From Intoshia linei (lineage: Eukaryota; Orthonectida; Rhopaluridae), in NCBI GenBank assembly GCA_001642005.1, contig LWCA01000364.1, positions 1 through 30,365 on the forward strand: DNA of 30,365 nucleotides, read 5' to 3'. Shown here piece after piece: positions 20,501 to 30,171 of the stretch. Each line of letters starts with the position of its first letter. Positions within the stretch are counted from its first letter, which is position 1. A program made the translations under genes and the position numbers. Under the pieces are notes generated by a model. That model had not been told where the DNA came from. It saw only the letters and a list, made by a program, of their open reading frames with translations, and searched no databases.

Positions 20501-23500
20501 GTCCAGTCTGCATAAATTCTACTGATTCTATTCTAATTTTACCTGCAAAAATTTAAAAATTTAAAGATTAAAAAATTATGTTTTATATAACCTTGAAAAG
20601 ATTTTATGTCAGGAATACCATCAATTAAATTTACTTCCGTTGTCCGTCCCACAACAACTCTTCCACCGAAAGATTGCTTATGACTAGTTCCATCATCGTA
20701 ACCAAATATTTTTATATTTCGTGTCAATAATCCAACTAAAATCTATTTAGATAATAATATTAATAATAAAATAACCATAAACAGAAATTTCGTAAGATTG
20801 GCTTGAACTATTTTCTACTATTCTATCGTTCACAATAAAATGATTATAGTTTAATGGGGTTTCTAGATTTATTATTCCAAGTTTTAAATCAACAGATTTA
20901 ATTTGAACAATTTCTGTCTCTCCACTGTCAAAACTTGATGAAGATATGACAATTTCATCTTTTGTCTTCCAGGTGATAGCTCCGTTTACAGTAATGCTAT
21001 TGTCCCCTTTTCTAGCTGACATTACCAATTTATATTTATTGAAACTTTTATCTGATCCAAATAGTTGCAGTAAACCAAAAACAGCTAAAATTATAATTTT
21101 TATAAATAACGTCGCATCATTGTCAGAGCCCAATATACCATGTTCGAGGAATATACAAATATTAATTAGGCCTTTAATTTCATATTTTCTAAAAGATGCG
21201 TATTATCATATAACCACTAACTCACGGATCAAGGTTCTCAGCTTGACAGTTATGATACTGACAAATATATAAATCCTTACTTATATAAATGTTCAATTTA
21301 GAAAAATTATAGCAAATTTTGGAAAAAATATACATTGTTCTATCGATTATAGCATATTATATATATAGTTATACGTACTACCTCAATAAGGCACCCAATA
21401 TGATCAATTGTGTATGTAACTCTTTTGTGTGTTATCGTTTAATTAAAAAAGTCAATGGTTTATAAAATAAAAAACTCAATTTGTAATAAAGTTTTCAGAG
21501 ATTGATGTTTTAAAGTAAATTTTATTTACAGAAATTAGATCCTTCTGGGTCAAAAACACAAATTCCCATTTTTTTAAAAACTGAAGAGCCATAGAATTTA
21601 AAAAACATTGACTTTTCTCGGAATATTTATAAAGTATTAACATTGTCGTTAATGTCAACATCAGAACCTTATATTTTTATGTTCCAAGCCCCAGATTACC
21701 CTTTTCTTTCAAATTAAAAGTCCTAGAATTTAATAAAAACATACATTTTGGTAAATCTCAACAAGAGAAGTTTACATCTTTATGGTTTAAACTTTCAACC
21801 CATATTACACGTTTTTTTAAATCTAGTGCTAGAATTTTAAAACAAAATTACAGCTAATGCAGTTATTGCAATTAACATACAGAAAAAATTTTAATCTCAA
21901 ATAGCGACGCTATAACGGTCAAAAAAGCACTTTAGTATTCATTTTTTTATTTGGTATATTATTTACTTTATAAACCAAAAGTATTCAAATGTCAATAACT
22001 CATAATCATATAATTTAAATAAAAGATTATTCATAGACAGATTATTCCACGTGATCTAAAGAAAACATTTGAACCCATAGAAGTCTGCGTATTCCTGGTC
22101 AAAAATTAATTTTAATATATTATCAACCAATATTTTTTAAATTTTAATTTAAAATTGAAAATCTAAATATTCATCTTAAAATTTCAAAAAAAAGTGAGAA
22201 TGAAAGCTATAAGTATTTGAAATACAGAAATCATGGTTTTAGTCTCATAAATGGAACCATTCCGTTTTTTTATCATTGCTACGCAATTATCTATTGGTAT
22301 TTTCAAAAAAATTTAAAGTTTATCAATTAAAGTATAACTTTGTTATTATGCAAAATGTACTTTAAAAAAATAAACTAATTTTTTAATTTTGCTTGTAAAT
22401 TAAAGTGGCCAGAAAAAATACGTACTATTGATTTTGGTTTATTTGGTGTTAAATGTAAAGCCAAAACTAATTATCTATGACGAATAAAAATTTTCGGCTT
22501 AAAATTTATGGCCACTTTAGGTAAATTACCCATTACTAGTGGTAATACAATCAGAAATCTGGTAAAGCACGTGCTGGTAATAAAAATTTTACCAATAATG
22601 CTGGTAACACCTTTGCTTATTGCAGCAAAATATTTGTACTTATCGAAAAAGGATACGGAATATATTTCATCACATTACACAAATTTTTAGAAACTTATAA
22701 TTTACACAAATAAAGAGTATTGAACATTGTTCACAACTTGAAGGATTTGAAAGAATTCTCATTTTAATTAAATATTATTATGTAAACTAACCTATAGATT
22801 TAGATCCAATTTTGGGTCCATATTCAGTAACATATTCCACAGTATCTTGATTTCCATGCAACACAATATCAAAATCTCTAGTAAAAGCTTCTTGAGCAGT
22901 TCCAGCAAACATGTGACCACCTTGAATAATAATATTAAATACGTGTAATTCAATTTTTGGAGATGCTACACCATTTAAATTGTTTTTTACTTGCAATGTT
23001 CCTCTAATGATTATTTCCTGGTAAACAGTTTTTTCGCCGGTATCTAAAATTACCCATAAATTTTTTGGGATAATAATTTTTGCTCCATTTGAAGGTAGAC
23101 CATTAGTAGTAGAGGAACAGTATATTTTGTCTTCCACTAAAGTTGTCGACCAGGATGATGTCATAGACCATTGAAGTGAATTATTTGGAGTTATAGTAAT
23201 CTCATTAATTTCGTCTCCATCACCGGGTAATTTGCATTGGTAATAAAAGCATTTTTTTGCTTCAAACTTTACATCTAAATCACAGTAATCTTTATCATGA
23301 GGAGAACATACACCTACATATGTCAATTCTTTACCAGCTTTACTATAATGATAATCTCCAAAAATTAAACCGCTGTCCCACGGTGTACCACCGTTGTTTA
23401 ATGGTGACGTGATCGTGTAATTATGATTTTTAACTGTAGGGTCTTTATTTAAAGGTACATTAAGTATATCATAAAAATCTTGTTTTAATATGTGGCTTAT

Positions 23501-26500
23501 GAAAATAAATTCATTTTTTTCCAAATTCCATATACGCCCTAAATAGCTAATATTTGATATTTGTAGTCCATTTTCCCAAACTATTGAATATGATTCACCA
23601 ACCACACCCATAAACATCCACCCATCTGAAAAAACATCTCTTTTGATTCTGTATGGTACTAAACTTTCCCCATTTTTATTTTTCACAATAATGTTTTTAT
23701 AAAGCAAACTTTCGGGTAACGCTTCATTGAAACTGAAACGAAACATGCTCACGGTAGGTGAACATAAAAGTGCCTTGAAATTAACACTCCACATTCCAGT
23801 TGTATCAATTTTACACTTTGATAAAGGTACTAAATCTGTTTTTGGTACTACACGATAGCCAGCAACATTTGTATCTGTCAAACTTCCATCCAAATCTACC
23901 AATTCCATCTAGTATATACTTATAAATTATATATTGTATTATACCATATGTTCCCATTTAAAATCACTTCTTTTTGAAGAATTTATATACTTTACATTTT
24001 TAAATTTATAAGTGTATCCACCACAAATATTTGTACATTCGCAAATCACCTTAACCAACCCAAATGTAGAGCATATCTGTCCATTTTTTTCTCCGTCGTA
24101 ATTAATATACGTCACTCCTAATATATAATTATAATTAATTGCATTTATTTTTAATGTTACCATCGTATAGTAATCCATTTCCAAACGGCAATACAGTTCC
24201 ATACTAAATATTTGATAAATATACTTTTTTAGAAACCAGAAAAATAGTACACGGTCGCATAATATCTGCAATTAAAATGACTTAAAAAAATTAAAAAGAC
24301 TATTAAAATAATAAAAAGTTGAACGAAATCAAATTGCTGTAAAATTTTGTTTGATAATTTTATCACACATTTAGGCATAGTATGATTATATACCGTGGTA
24401 CTTTCGAAACGTTTGGTTTTACGGATGCTATGATAAACTAAATGATGCATATGATTATAAATACATTGTGCTAAATCACTAAATCTTATCACTTTTCTAA
24501 TTTTTTTAATATACGAGTGAGTAATTCGGCCAATGAAGAAAGATGGATAATTTAATTTTCAATAGTTGAATCAGCGAATCAGTGATTTTTTTATTTCGAG
24601 ATATAAATAAATTTTAAAAATTATTATTCATTATTAAAATTTTAAGGTTCAGAATTTTGTAATGTTTCCTTTTATTACCGTTATTTATAAAAAATACTAA
24701 AAATTTTCCACTAAAATTTATTTTAATTTTTTGCAGATACAGAATACTATATTATTAAAATATTCATTTAAAGATTAAAGATTGTTATTACAGACAGAAT
24801 ATTAAATTATTTATTATATTTATTGGTATTATTATTATTGGTGAATAGTGTTTGCATCTGAGATGACCCAGTGACTACCCGCTCATTTTTTTAATATATT
24901 GACGACATGAAACTAAATAGATAAAAATTACTTTGCTGCAAGGAGGATGAGCTTGATAATTAAAATGAGATATAATTGTAGCACCAGTAACCATTGCTCC
25001 AGTATATTTGTATTGGGGTGTATTATGCATAATATGAACGTGTTCCAAATTAGCTTCAAAATTATTTCCAACCAAAAAATTTTTATATTGAACTGAACTG
25101 CACCTAACCCATTCCGCTCCACGTAAAGAGTTCCAGACAATCATTTTTTCAAAAATGGCAGGTTTTGTAGCTGCCCCATAATCGCATTTTCCATACGTTT
25201 TAGACGTCTCACGAGGATCATAACGTTCAAAAATCCACAAACCGTACCAACCTACTGAATGAACAGTGTTGTTGAAACATTCCAGTAAAGGAGCGAATCT
25301 AGGACAAATTGACTTGTCAAATGAAGGACCTTCAGGATGTTCCCTCATTCTGTACCAAATTCCAAAATGGGTTCCTCCAGCAATATGATTATGTCTTACA
25401 ATGTTGTAAGGATGAGTGATCCAGAGTCCAGCTGGCGATATGTCGTCATTCAATAAACTAGAACTAGATTTTACATGTACGAGAAGGTTATATTGGATTA
25501 TATTTTCACGTTCTATGCTATCTTCTAAAAAAACGGCTCCACCCATTACATCATATATTACGTTTCTTTCAAGCACTAAAATGTGTATTTATATTGATAT
25601 GAACGATTATGCAAGTTTTACTCGATCCTATACAATGGCCAATATTTTTAAAGTAAATTGTGATTCATTGTCGGAATAAAAATTTTAAATTTTGAAAAAA
25701 TGTATAGGTTCTTGAAAGTCTAGTCCAGTGTTTCCCAAATGGTTTGCCATAAGTAGAATTCAGATGCGTCGCAAAGAAATTTTACTTTATTTTATAAATT
25801 TTTAAAAATTAGTGTCTAAACGTTTACATTGACGAATATTGTAGGATTTAGTATTTAATATAATATGCGATTTTTGTTTGTGTGTGTGTTCCACTTTATT
25901 TAATATTGAATTTTATAAAGTCCACATTTCAATTACAGTTTTTTTTCTGGGTGTGTTCGCAAAATTTATTTCAACCTCCCAAACTCATATCTTACGGGTC
26001 AAAAACCCCAATTGTCCTTTTTTTTAAAAATCAAACAAGTTGGAGAATTTAAAATAATATATACGCTGATACGGATTTTAAAATCATAAACATTATTATA
26101 AATTTAAATTTAAAAAAATTATATCTTCAAGGCCAAAACCCCAAATTACCCTTTTTTTAAATGAAAACAGCCCTAGAATTTAAAAAAATTTACAGGTGGT
26201 AGAGTTGTATTATGTTAACACACATAAAAAATTTCAATCTGAGTAAGTGACGACTTCACGGTTAAAAAATCATTTTAGTATTCATATATTTTTTTTCCGA
26301 AATATTTTATTAAAACCAAAAATGTGAAATAATTAACCGTTCAAAAATTAAAAAAAAAAAAATTATTCTGATAGTGCCTATTCCAGTTGATATAAATACA
26401 AAATTTCAACCCCAGATATCTACGCATTCCCGGTGAAAAATAATTTTTAATATATTATCAACCAATATTTTTCAAATAGTTCGATTAAAATCAAAAATTG

Positions 26501-29334
26501 AAAAAGGTAAATATTGAAAATGTAAATATTGATCCAACCATTTCAAAAAAAATGTGCAGTGAACGTCTACACATTTCCCATAAAGAAATATGGGTGAAAA
26601 TCTATATAATTCATTCCTTCGGAATTTTTTAAATTTTAAATTCTCATTTTCAAAACATTTTGAATAAAATTTAAATAGAAACTAAACACGAAACATGATT
26701 TATTGAAACCTGTTATAACCATTCAATTTAATCAGTTATGGCAAATTGATGTTTTAGGTCCGTTTATAGAAAATTCAAAATTAAATAAAGCATTTTTGTA
26801 TTATTATATTATATTTTTATCGTTTTTAATCTTTGCAAATTTTCGAATATCGATGTGTTATTTTCTTATCAAAATTTTTATTTATTTCACATGTGCTCCA
26901 AGAAATAAAAAAGGTTAACAATAACTGCTCCAGTGATTCGCAATACAAAATTAAGTACGCCTCAAGAATTTTAAATAATTTCAAAAATTGAATAAAACTT
27001 ACAATTGTTAATAAATTAATAAAAAATACAAGGCAATTAATTTAATTAATTTACACATAAAAAAAATCACATCGTTTATCAAAACGTTTTTTAGAGTCAT
27101 TTCAATAATGTTTAAACTTTTGGGTTCACATTTATTAGGGGGATAATATTTTAGCAAAACAGTCAAATATTCGAGCAAATCGATTTGAAGTGTTAAGAAA
27201 TTTTTTTACATATTTGGTGCACCGCCAATTTTCATTACCTTTAAGTACGCGTAATAGCAAAAAGTTTGGGGACCACTCGTCTAGTCACTAGAGCAGTGCT
27301 TTCTAATCTGTGTGTTGCCAAACTTTTAAAATTTATAATCTAAAGTGAACAGAAAAAATACCTACTAACAATTTTAATTTATTAGTTTGTTAGTGTAAAA
27401 TTTAAGTTTTAAGTTTTTCACTTTTTTTGGTGACGAGAACAATTCTCGTCCACTTATTTTTTTAATTTTTGTGTCGCAAAATTTTTCGAAATTGAAATGT
27501 GTCGCCAACCAAAAATTTTTGAAAGCACTACACTAGAGTCTAGTTAATAGAGTTTAATAAGTACAGTAATGTAGCAGTAACATTTTTTTAGCCATGTATA
27601 GCAAAAAATAATAATACAGTCTAATTTCTCGTTATATGAATATTTTAAAGACTAATTTTGTAATTAAAAATATACAAATTGGATGATTTATGTTAATAAA
27701 ATATTATTATGCATTGGCTCTTCTATTTCAAAAAATTCTGATTAACATTTTTATTGAAGTAAAAAAATTTTAAAAGTATCTTCTTTTTTAATTAGTAATA
27801 GCAAAATATTCAAAAACAGTCATTATTTTTATATAAAATTTTTTTGTCAAAATTTCACTTATTTTCTGCATACAACTAATTTTATATAGATAAATAGTGT
27901 AAATAGTGAAAACTTTTAAATTTTGAAAAAAGTGCTCCACTTTTCACAACTTGTCTATAGTCCGCTTAAATTAAGCCTTAATCCGTATCTACTGTAGTAC
28001 TCATTGATACTACATCTGTATCGAAAATTAATTATATTTAATTTTATTCTGTTTTTTTGATTTTTTCTGTTATTTATTACCTACTAAAAGCCCCTTTAAA
28101 TTAACATGATTATTGTACTTGATAAAAATAAATAATCCGTTAATCTGCGTTTTTCGAAAACTAGTAATTCAGTTAATCAGTAATTAGACTGTACAATAAT
28201 TACATATATTGTGACTGTTGTGAATGTTTATTGCCCGATTATAAGTTTTGTGTATGGAACATCCTTTTACATATGATCCAGTCATATTTCCATTAATATG
28301 AAAATGAATAGGATAACGTCCTATTCTAAAAGCTTGACCAACATTGAATAATTCAACATATTCTATATGTATTTTTGCAGAGTTGGAATCAAATACATGG
28401 CTATGTGCCATTATTTGACCTCCATATTCATCAGAACCAACTTCATTCCCAAATCGTCCCTAGTGTAAAATTAAATGAGTAATATTTATTAATATGTGAT
28501 GTAATTAATTTTGGGTACTATGAAAATAGAGCAATTTTTAAATACAAAATATTGGATTATTAACTGGGACCATTCCAGTGTAAATAAGCTAAATTAAAAC
28601 CGTGTCACCTGTTAAAATGGATTAGATTTTAAATAATGATTGCTTGACCCATCAAATTTTTTAAGGATTTGGTGCATTCAAAAAAATAAAATATTTTTCT
28701 CCAAAATTATTTTAATTATATTAAAAAGTTGCCAAACCCGATTTTAAAATTTTGACTCACTTTTCAAATTACTAAGTAGTACTACATTTGTATCTGTACT
28801 ACAAATTCTGTAGTATCTTGTATTGAAGATATGAAAATGAATTTGATGTATCAAAATGAACAAAAACTAAAAATTTTAAGAAAATAGAAAATAACCTGAA
28901 AACACGTTTGTACAGCAAATTGACCTATCAAAAAATAAAATACAAAATTTTTAGTAATTCACCTGTATCAAAAGTTTCTGGGCAAGCTTTAATATTATCA
29001 GCCCATTGTTCATTAGAACTTCCTCTAAATAAAATATTGTGAGACAAAAGTCCCACTTCCGCTCTCAGTTCAATCGAAGCTCCATTAGAGTAAGTTTCTG
29101 TAATACCCAAATGTTTAAATTTAGCATTTGTATCTAGAGTAATTGTTTTTTCATCCAATTCAATCTTTATTATTAAAAATGTTTCATTTTCATTTTGACT
29201 ATTATGACCACCAGTCGTAGGAATAACAATTTTATCGCCAATTTTCCAATTCACTTTTGTTTTAAGTACAATTACATTTCCACCAATTTCCAAAGTATTT
29301 GCTAGTAGAGACCACGTTTCAGGAGTCTTTCGAC
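14230..29334 (-). CDS. PKHD1L1: Fibrocystin-L (PKHD1L1)-like membrane protein, 3' part of gene, 15 exons
   Basis: Exons, 5' to 3': 29334-28963, 28924-28896, 28459-28204, 25575-24932, 24203-24161, 24117-23945, 23908-22792, 21084-20776, 20735-20592, 20542-17881, 15891-15708, 15335-15192, 15077-14642, 14581-14430 (or 14409) and 14367-14230. All junction phases agree, and after the first partial codon the sum is 2,267 codons including TGA. The layout matches the C-terminal half of fibrocystin-L: the segment after the first G8 domain, PbH1 beta-helix, second G8, second PbH1 region, ectodomain, one membrane helix, basic tail. The family consists of very large single-pass cell-surface proteins; vertebrate PKHD1L1 is a stereocilia-coat and immune-cell protein, and its role in invertebrates is unknown. 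Fourteen introns: 36-62 nt for seven or eight, the others 114-2,628 nt with repeats. The 5' half (IPT/TIG repeats and first G8 in relatives) is off the right edge. Confidence 0.92.
14642..15891 (-). CDS. Fibrocystin-L exons 11-13: membrane-proximal ectodomain
   Basis: Exon 11 (15891-15708) reads RLDAKVVGNSYFKHGIIQSK and ends FLNVK with donor AAG|GTAAAT. Exon 12 (15335-15192) is placed by phase: acceptor AATAATCAG, then ILLQIQAVMLKNYPEI, ending MAQLMYE with donor GAA|GTAAGT. Exon 13 (15077-14642) reads NETWQIRLSPDYNCSNNNEI and runs to FSNFRILE, donor GAAG|GTAAAT. Exon 12's acceptor lacks a pyrimidine tract, and nearer TTTAAG and TGTAG sites are out of phase. So that single boundary is less certain, although the joined wording (beta-strand followed by a Gly-rich turn) fits the fibrocystin C-terminal repeat pattern. 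Confidence 0.78.
15892..17880 (-). other. Fibrocystin-L intron 10 (about 2 kb), with an unexplained less A+T-rich patch
   Basis: Donor CAG|GTTTTT at 17880 and acceptor TTTAATTTTAG before 15891. About 16610-16750 stands out in base composition and holds a hairpin, GAGAG-T-CGAAA-G-CTCTC. There are also short palindromes GGGTTCCTGAACCCC (around 15990) and GGGCCATATGGCCC (around 17511). At 17700-17760 is a G+C-rich stretch (CTCTACGCGGCCCTGGTCGC) that may be one end of a repeat. No coding exon was found; a 64-codon plus-strand frame at 16418 is not supported. Confidence 0.5.
17881..20542 (-). CDS. Fibrocystin-L exon 10: second PbH1 region and ectodomain (887 residues)
   Basis: This is the largest exon. 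It starts (G)GKIRIESVEFMQTGQEGF after acceptor TTTTTGCAG, upstream of the first Met, which is internal. PbH1 rungs follow (FGSSNIKIEFNTIYH, TTLISGNLVLHN, NNIIGAAVIGVLIEPENC). The second DLDGSL motif comes next (KKLLIKDLDGSLLEHF), then NDHRIP-type and Cys-rich segments (CVWNEEWTAYRCQEDD), WTRRIGP-like TLTRRIGPIAI, and FYYISDGTSG. A Pro-rich stretch, KPVPPPEDPNYQQ, lies near the end. The last codon is split, TAC AG|G, so the true continuation is KFYRLDAKVV in the next exon and not the intron read-through RFLF. Confidence 0.93.
20592..21084 (-). CDS. Fibrocystin-L exons 8-9: post-G8 region
   Basis: Exon 8 (21084-20776) begins after TTATAATTTTAG and reads AVFGLLQLFGSDKSFNKYKL. Further on come TWKTKDEIVISSSSFDSGET and TPLNYNH, equivalent to 'VFGGLDLHG' and 'DEIVI.S.DYD...E' in relatives. 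A 40-nt intron (20775-20736) is removed, and TATG|TTGGA gives VYVGLLTRNIKIFGYDDGTS, the 'EVGLLTRNI' signature. Exon 9 ends SFQ-G at 20592 (phase 1), followed by a 49-nt intron. An upstream open extension of exon 8 (to 21133) is intron sequence. Confidence 0.9.
21085..22791 (-). repeat. Fibrocystin-L intron 7 with a strongly diverged copy of the 0.8-kb repeat (copy D)
   Basis: Donor ATAG|GTTAGT, acceptor TTATAATTTTAG. Between about 21530 and 22260 the plus strand follows the same order of motifs as the copies at 25866 and 29378 (GAATTTAAAA, TTAGTATTCATTTTTT, AATTTTAATATATTATCAAC and CAATATTTTTTAAATTTTAA), with many substitutions. About 22402-22519 has facing AAAGTGGCC and GGCCACTTT ends around 120 bp. 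No exon is seen in the intron. Confidence 0.6.
22792..23908 (-). CDS. Fibrocystin-L exon 7: DLDGSLT module and second G8 domain
   Basis: A 36-nt intron (23944-23909) precedes MELVDLDGSLTDTNVAGYRV, the conserved 'LVDLDGSLTG' signature of the family. A middle region of about 240 residues follows, with PWDSGLIFGDYHYSKAGKEL and the Cys-bearing CKLPGDG. The second G8 domain starts around exon residue 252 (SWSTTLVEDK). It carries GAKIIIPKNLWVILDTGEK, IIIRGTLQV, FNIIIQGGHMFAGT and FDIVLHGN, in the G8 order of IP..V.LD, L.I.GTL, I.GG...G and I.LHG. The exon ends GPKIGSKSI plus G in phase 1; G|CT joins to AVFGLLQLFG. Confidence 0.92.
23945..24203 (-). CDS. Fibrocystin-L exons 5-6: 43-nt microexon and following exon
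   Basis: The microexon 24203-24161 encodes YGTVLPFGNGLLYD plus one base. It is bounded by acceptor CAAATATTTAG and donor GATG|GTAACA. A 43-nt intron leads to 24117-23945, giving the joined wording GNGLLYDGVTYINYDGEKNG. This is followed by CECTNICGGYTYKFKNVKYI and KWEHM, the Cys-rich 'GGYTYKFKNIKF' unit typical between the PbH1 region and the DLDGSL motif. The longer, misreading frame in this area must be abandoned because it skips the conserved VTYINYDG junction context. Confidence 0.85.
24204..24931 (-). other. Fibrocystin-L intron 4
   Basis: 728 nt from donor AAA|GTAATT to acceptor CAAATATTTAG. An 87-codon open frame within it has no supporting splice signals and does not fit the phase of the flanking exons. 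Nothing else recognised. Confidence 0.6.
24932..25575 (-). CDS. Fibrocystin-L exon 4: beta-helix continuation
   Basis: Acceptor CACATTTTAG; the frame starts (T)TG-CTT for LLERNVIYDVMGGAVFLEDS. It goes on with PAGLWITHPYNIVRHNHIAG, GTHFGIWYRM, CPRFAPLLECFNNTVHSVGW and YGLWIFERYDP. These Gly-Leu-Trp-Ile, HN and N.. repeats are the rungs of the right-handed beta-helix. It closes with HPPCSK and donor AAA|GTAATT in phase 0. This is the 214-residue core of the first PbH1 unit in the window. Confidence 0.9.
25576..25865. mobile_element. Fibrocystin-L intron 3, 3' part, with one hAT-type terminus
   Basis: At 25727 the plus strand reads CAGTGTTTCCCAAATGG, wording typical of a hAT inverted terminus, followed by GATGCGTCGCAAAG. 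No opposite terminus was found before the repeat that begins near 25866, so this is a truncated element at best. Confidence 0.35.
25866..26668 (+). repeat. Copy A of the 0.8-kb interspersed repeat family
   Basis: About 800 bp nearly identical in its inner part to 29378-30171: TTAACACACATAAAAAATTT, GAGTAAGTGACGACTTCAC, CCCAGATATCTACGCATTCC and AATATATTATCAACCAATAT occur in both at matching spacing. It starts ATGCGATTTTTGTTTGTGTG and ends around CATTTTGAATAA. It lies in the 2.6-kb intron 3 of the fibrocystin-like gene, in antisense orientation to it. It has no open frame of note and no clear inverted or long terminal repeats. Confidence 0.93.
26669..27293. other. Fibrocystin-L intron 3, middle part
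   Basis: No exon. A possible old hAT-like pair: CAGTGATTCGCAATAC near 26931 facing AAAAAGTTTGGGGACCACT at about 27260, but target duplications are not recognisable. A 71-codon frame at 26703 is composed mainly of Phe, Ile and Tyr from T/A-rich DNA and is not supported. Confidence 0.35.
27294..27530. mobile_element. hAT-type MITE, 237 bp, perfect 8-bp target duplication
   Basis: The left end is CAGTGCTTTC and the right end, inward on the minus strand, is TAGTGCTTTC. Further in, GTGTGTTGCCAA and its near complement TTGGCGACAC (minus strand) extend the inverted structure. The flanks CACTAGAG (27286-27293) and CACTAGAG (27531-27538) are identical, as expected for hAT insertion. Part of its interior (AAAGTGAACAGAAAAAATAC) resembles 22404-22423. 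It lies in fibrocystin-L intron 3. Confidence 0.9.
27531..28203. other. Fibrocystin-L intron 3, 5' part
   Basis: A+T-rich sequence following donor ATAT|GTAATT at 28203. The sequence 27993-28022 (CTGTAGTACTCATTGATACT) contains a small inverted motif. There is no exon or recognised repeat. Confidence 0.4.
28204..28459 (-). CDS. Fibrocystin-L exon 3: first PbH1 beta-helix segment
   Basis: After acceptor TTTTACACTAG the frame reads GRFGNEVGSDEYGGQIMAHS, then VFDSNSAKIHIEYVELFNVG, GRYPIHFHINGNM and NRAINIHNSHNI. GRYPIHFH and the NRA..IH..HN wording are hallmarks of the PbH1 region after each G8 domain. The exon ends in phase 1 at 28204 (ATAT|GTAATT). Joining T|TG to the next exon gives NILLERNVIYDVMG, which matches the family pattern 'NLLVENNVAYDVMGH'. 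The following intron is 2,628 nt and hosts repeats. Confidence 0.88.
28460..28895 (-). other. Fibrocystin-L intron 2
   Basis: 436 nt between donor CAG|GTTATT after QTCFQ and acceptor TTTTACACTAG. The interior 28770-28815 contains a small inverted motif (AAGTAGTACTACATT). Nothing else recognised. Confidence 0.55.
28896..29334 (-). CDS. Fibrocystin-L exons 1-2 of the window: post-G8 segment and 29-nt microexon
   Basis: The acceptor ATTATAATTATAG precedes G|RKTPETWSLLANTL, the segment that follows the first G8 domain in this family. It continues VNWKIGDKIVIPTTGGHNSQ and ELRAEVGLLSHNI, both family signatures (GDEIVI, EVGLLSRN). After CPETFDTG (exon end 28963) a 38-nt intron leads to a 29-nt microexon, 28924-28896, encoding QFAVQTCFQ, the equivalent of the conserved 'ATQTCFQGRFG' stretch. 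The phases fit exactly (G|GT, then phase 0). Confidence 0.88.
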
Positions 29335-29377
29335 CTATAATTATAATACGCATTTAAAAAATTCTAACTTATATAAA

Positions 29378-30171
29378 ATGCGACACGATTTTTGTTTGTC
29401 TGTCTGTGTGTCCTACTTTATTGAAATAACTAGCACTCTTAGAATTTTTGAAAGACCACATTTCAATTACAGTTTTTTCCGAGACGTATAATAAGATAAA
29501 TTTCAACCTCCCAATTTCACATCTTAAGGGTCAAAAACCCTGTTGTCCCTCTTTATGAAAATTAAACGAGTTAAAGAATTTAAAAAAAATATATACGCTG
29601 ATGCGGATTTTAAAATCATAAACATTATCATAAATTTGAATTTCAAAAAATTATACCTTCATGGCCAAAACCACAAATTCCCTTCCTTTTTTTTTGAAAA
29701 CAGCCCTAAAATTTCAAAAAATTTACAGGTGGTAGAGTTGTATTATGTTAACACACATAAAAAATTTCAATCTGAGTAAGTGACGACTTCACAGTCAAAA
29801 AATCATTTTAGTATTCATATATTTTTTTTCCAAAATATTTTATTAAAACCAAAAATGTGAAATAATTAACGGTTCAAAAATTAAAAAAAAAATTATTCTG
29901 ATAGTGCTTATTCCAATTGATATAAATACAAAATTTCAACCCCAGATATCTACGCATTCCCGGTGAAAAATAATTTTTAATATATTATCAACCAATATTT
30001 TTCAAATAGTTCGATTAAAATCAAAAATTGAATAAGGTAAATATTGATCCTACAATTTCAAAAAAAATGTGGATTGTACGTCTACACATTTCCAATTATA
30101 ATAAAAATCTATATAATTCATTCCTTCGCAATTTTTAAATTTCAAATTTTCATTTTCCAAACATTTTGAAC
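29378..30171 (+). repeat. Copy B of the 0.8-kb interspersed repeat family
   Basis: This starts ATGCGACACGATTTTTGTTT, carries CAGTTTTTTCCGAGACGTAT, TATATACGCTGATGCGG and the shared inner blocks listed for copy A, and ends near CATTTTGAACATC. Internal TTTCAA units recur at about 29496, 29638, 29762, 29930 and 30055, each followed 20-30 bp later by a GGTCAAAA-like block, indicating a modular structure. It sits immediately upstream of the first fibrocystin exon in the window, so it lies in an intron whose other end is off the edge. Confidence 0.93.

Noticed and set aside
17868-20513. Taking the 881-residue open frame as a whole gene starting at its first Met
   Set aside because: The Met is internal to exon 10. 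Acceptor TTTTTGCAG at 20543 and the in-frame residues GKIRIESVEF precede it, and the apparent C-terminus RFLF is intron read-through after a split AG|G codon.
24229-24492. 87-codon minus-strand exon
   Set aside because: It falls in intron 4. The phase of the flanking exons is satisfied without it, and its translation does not resemble the family.
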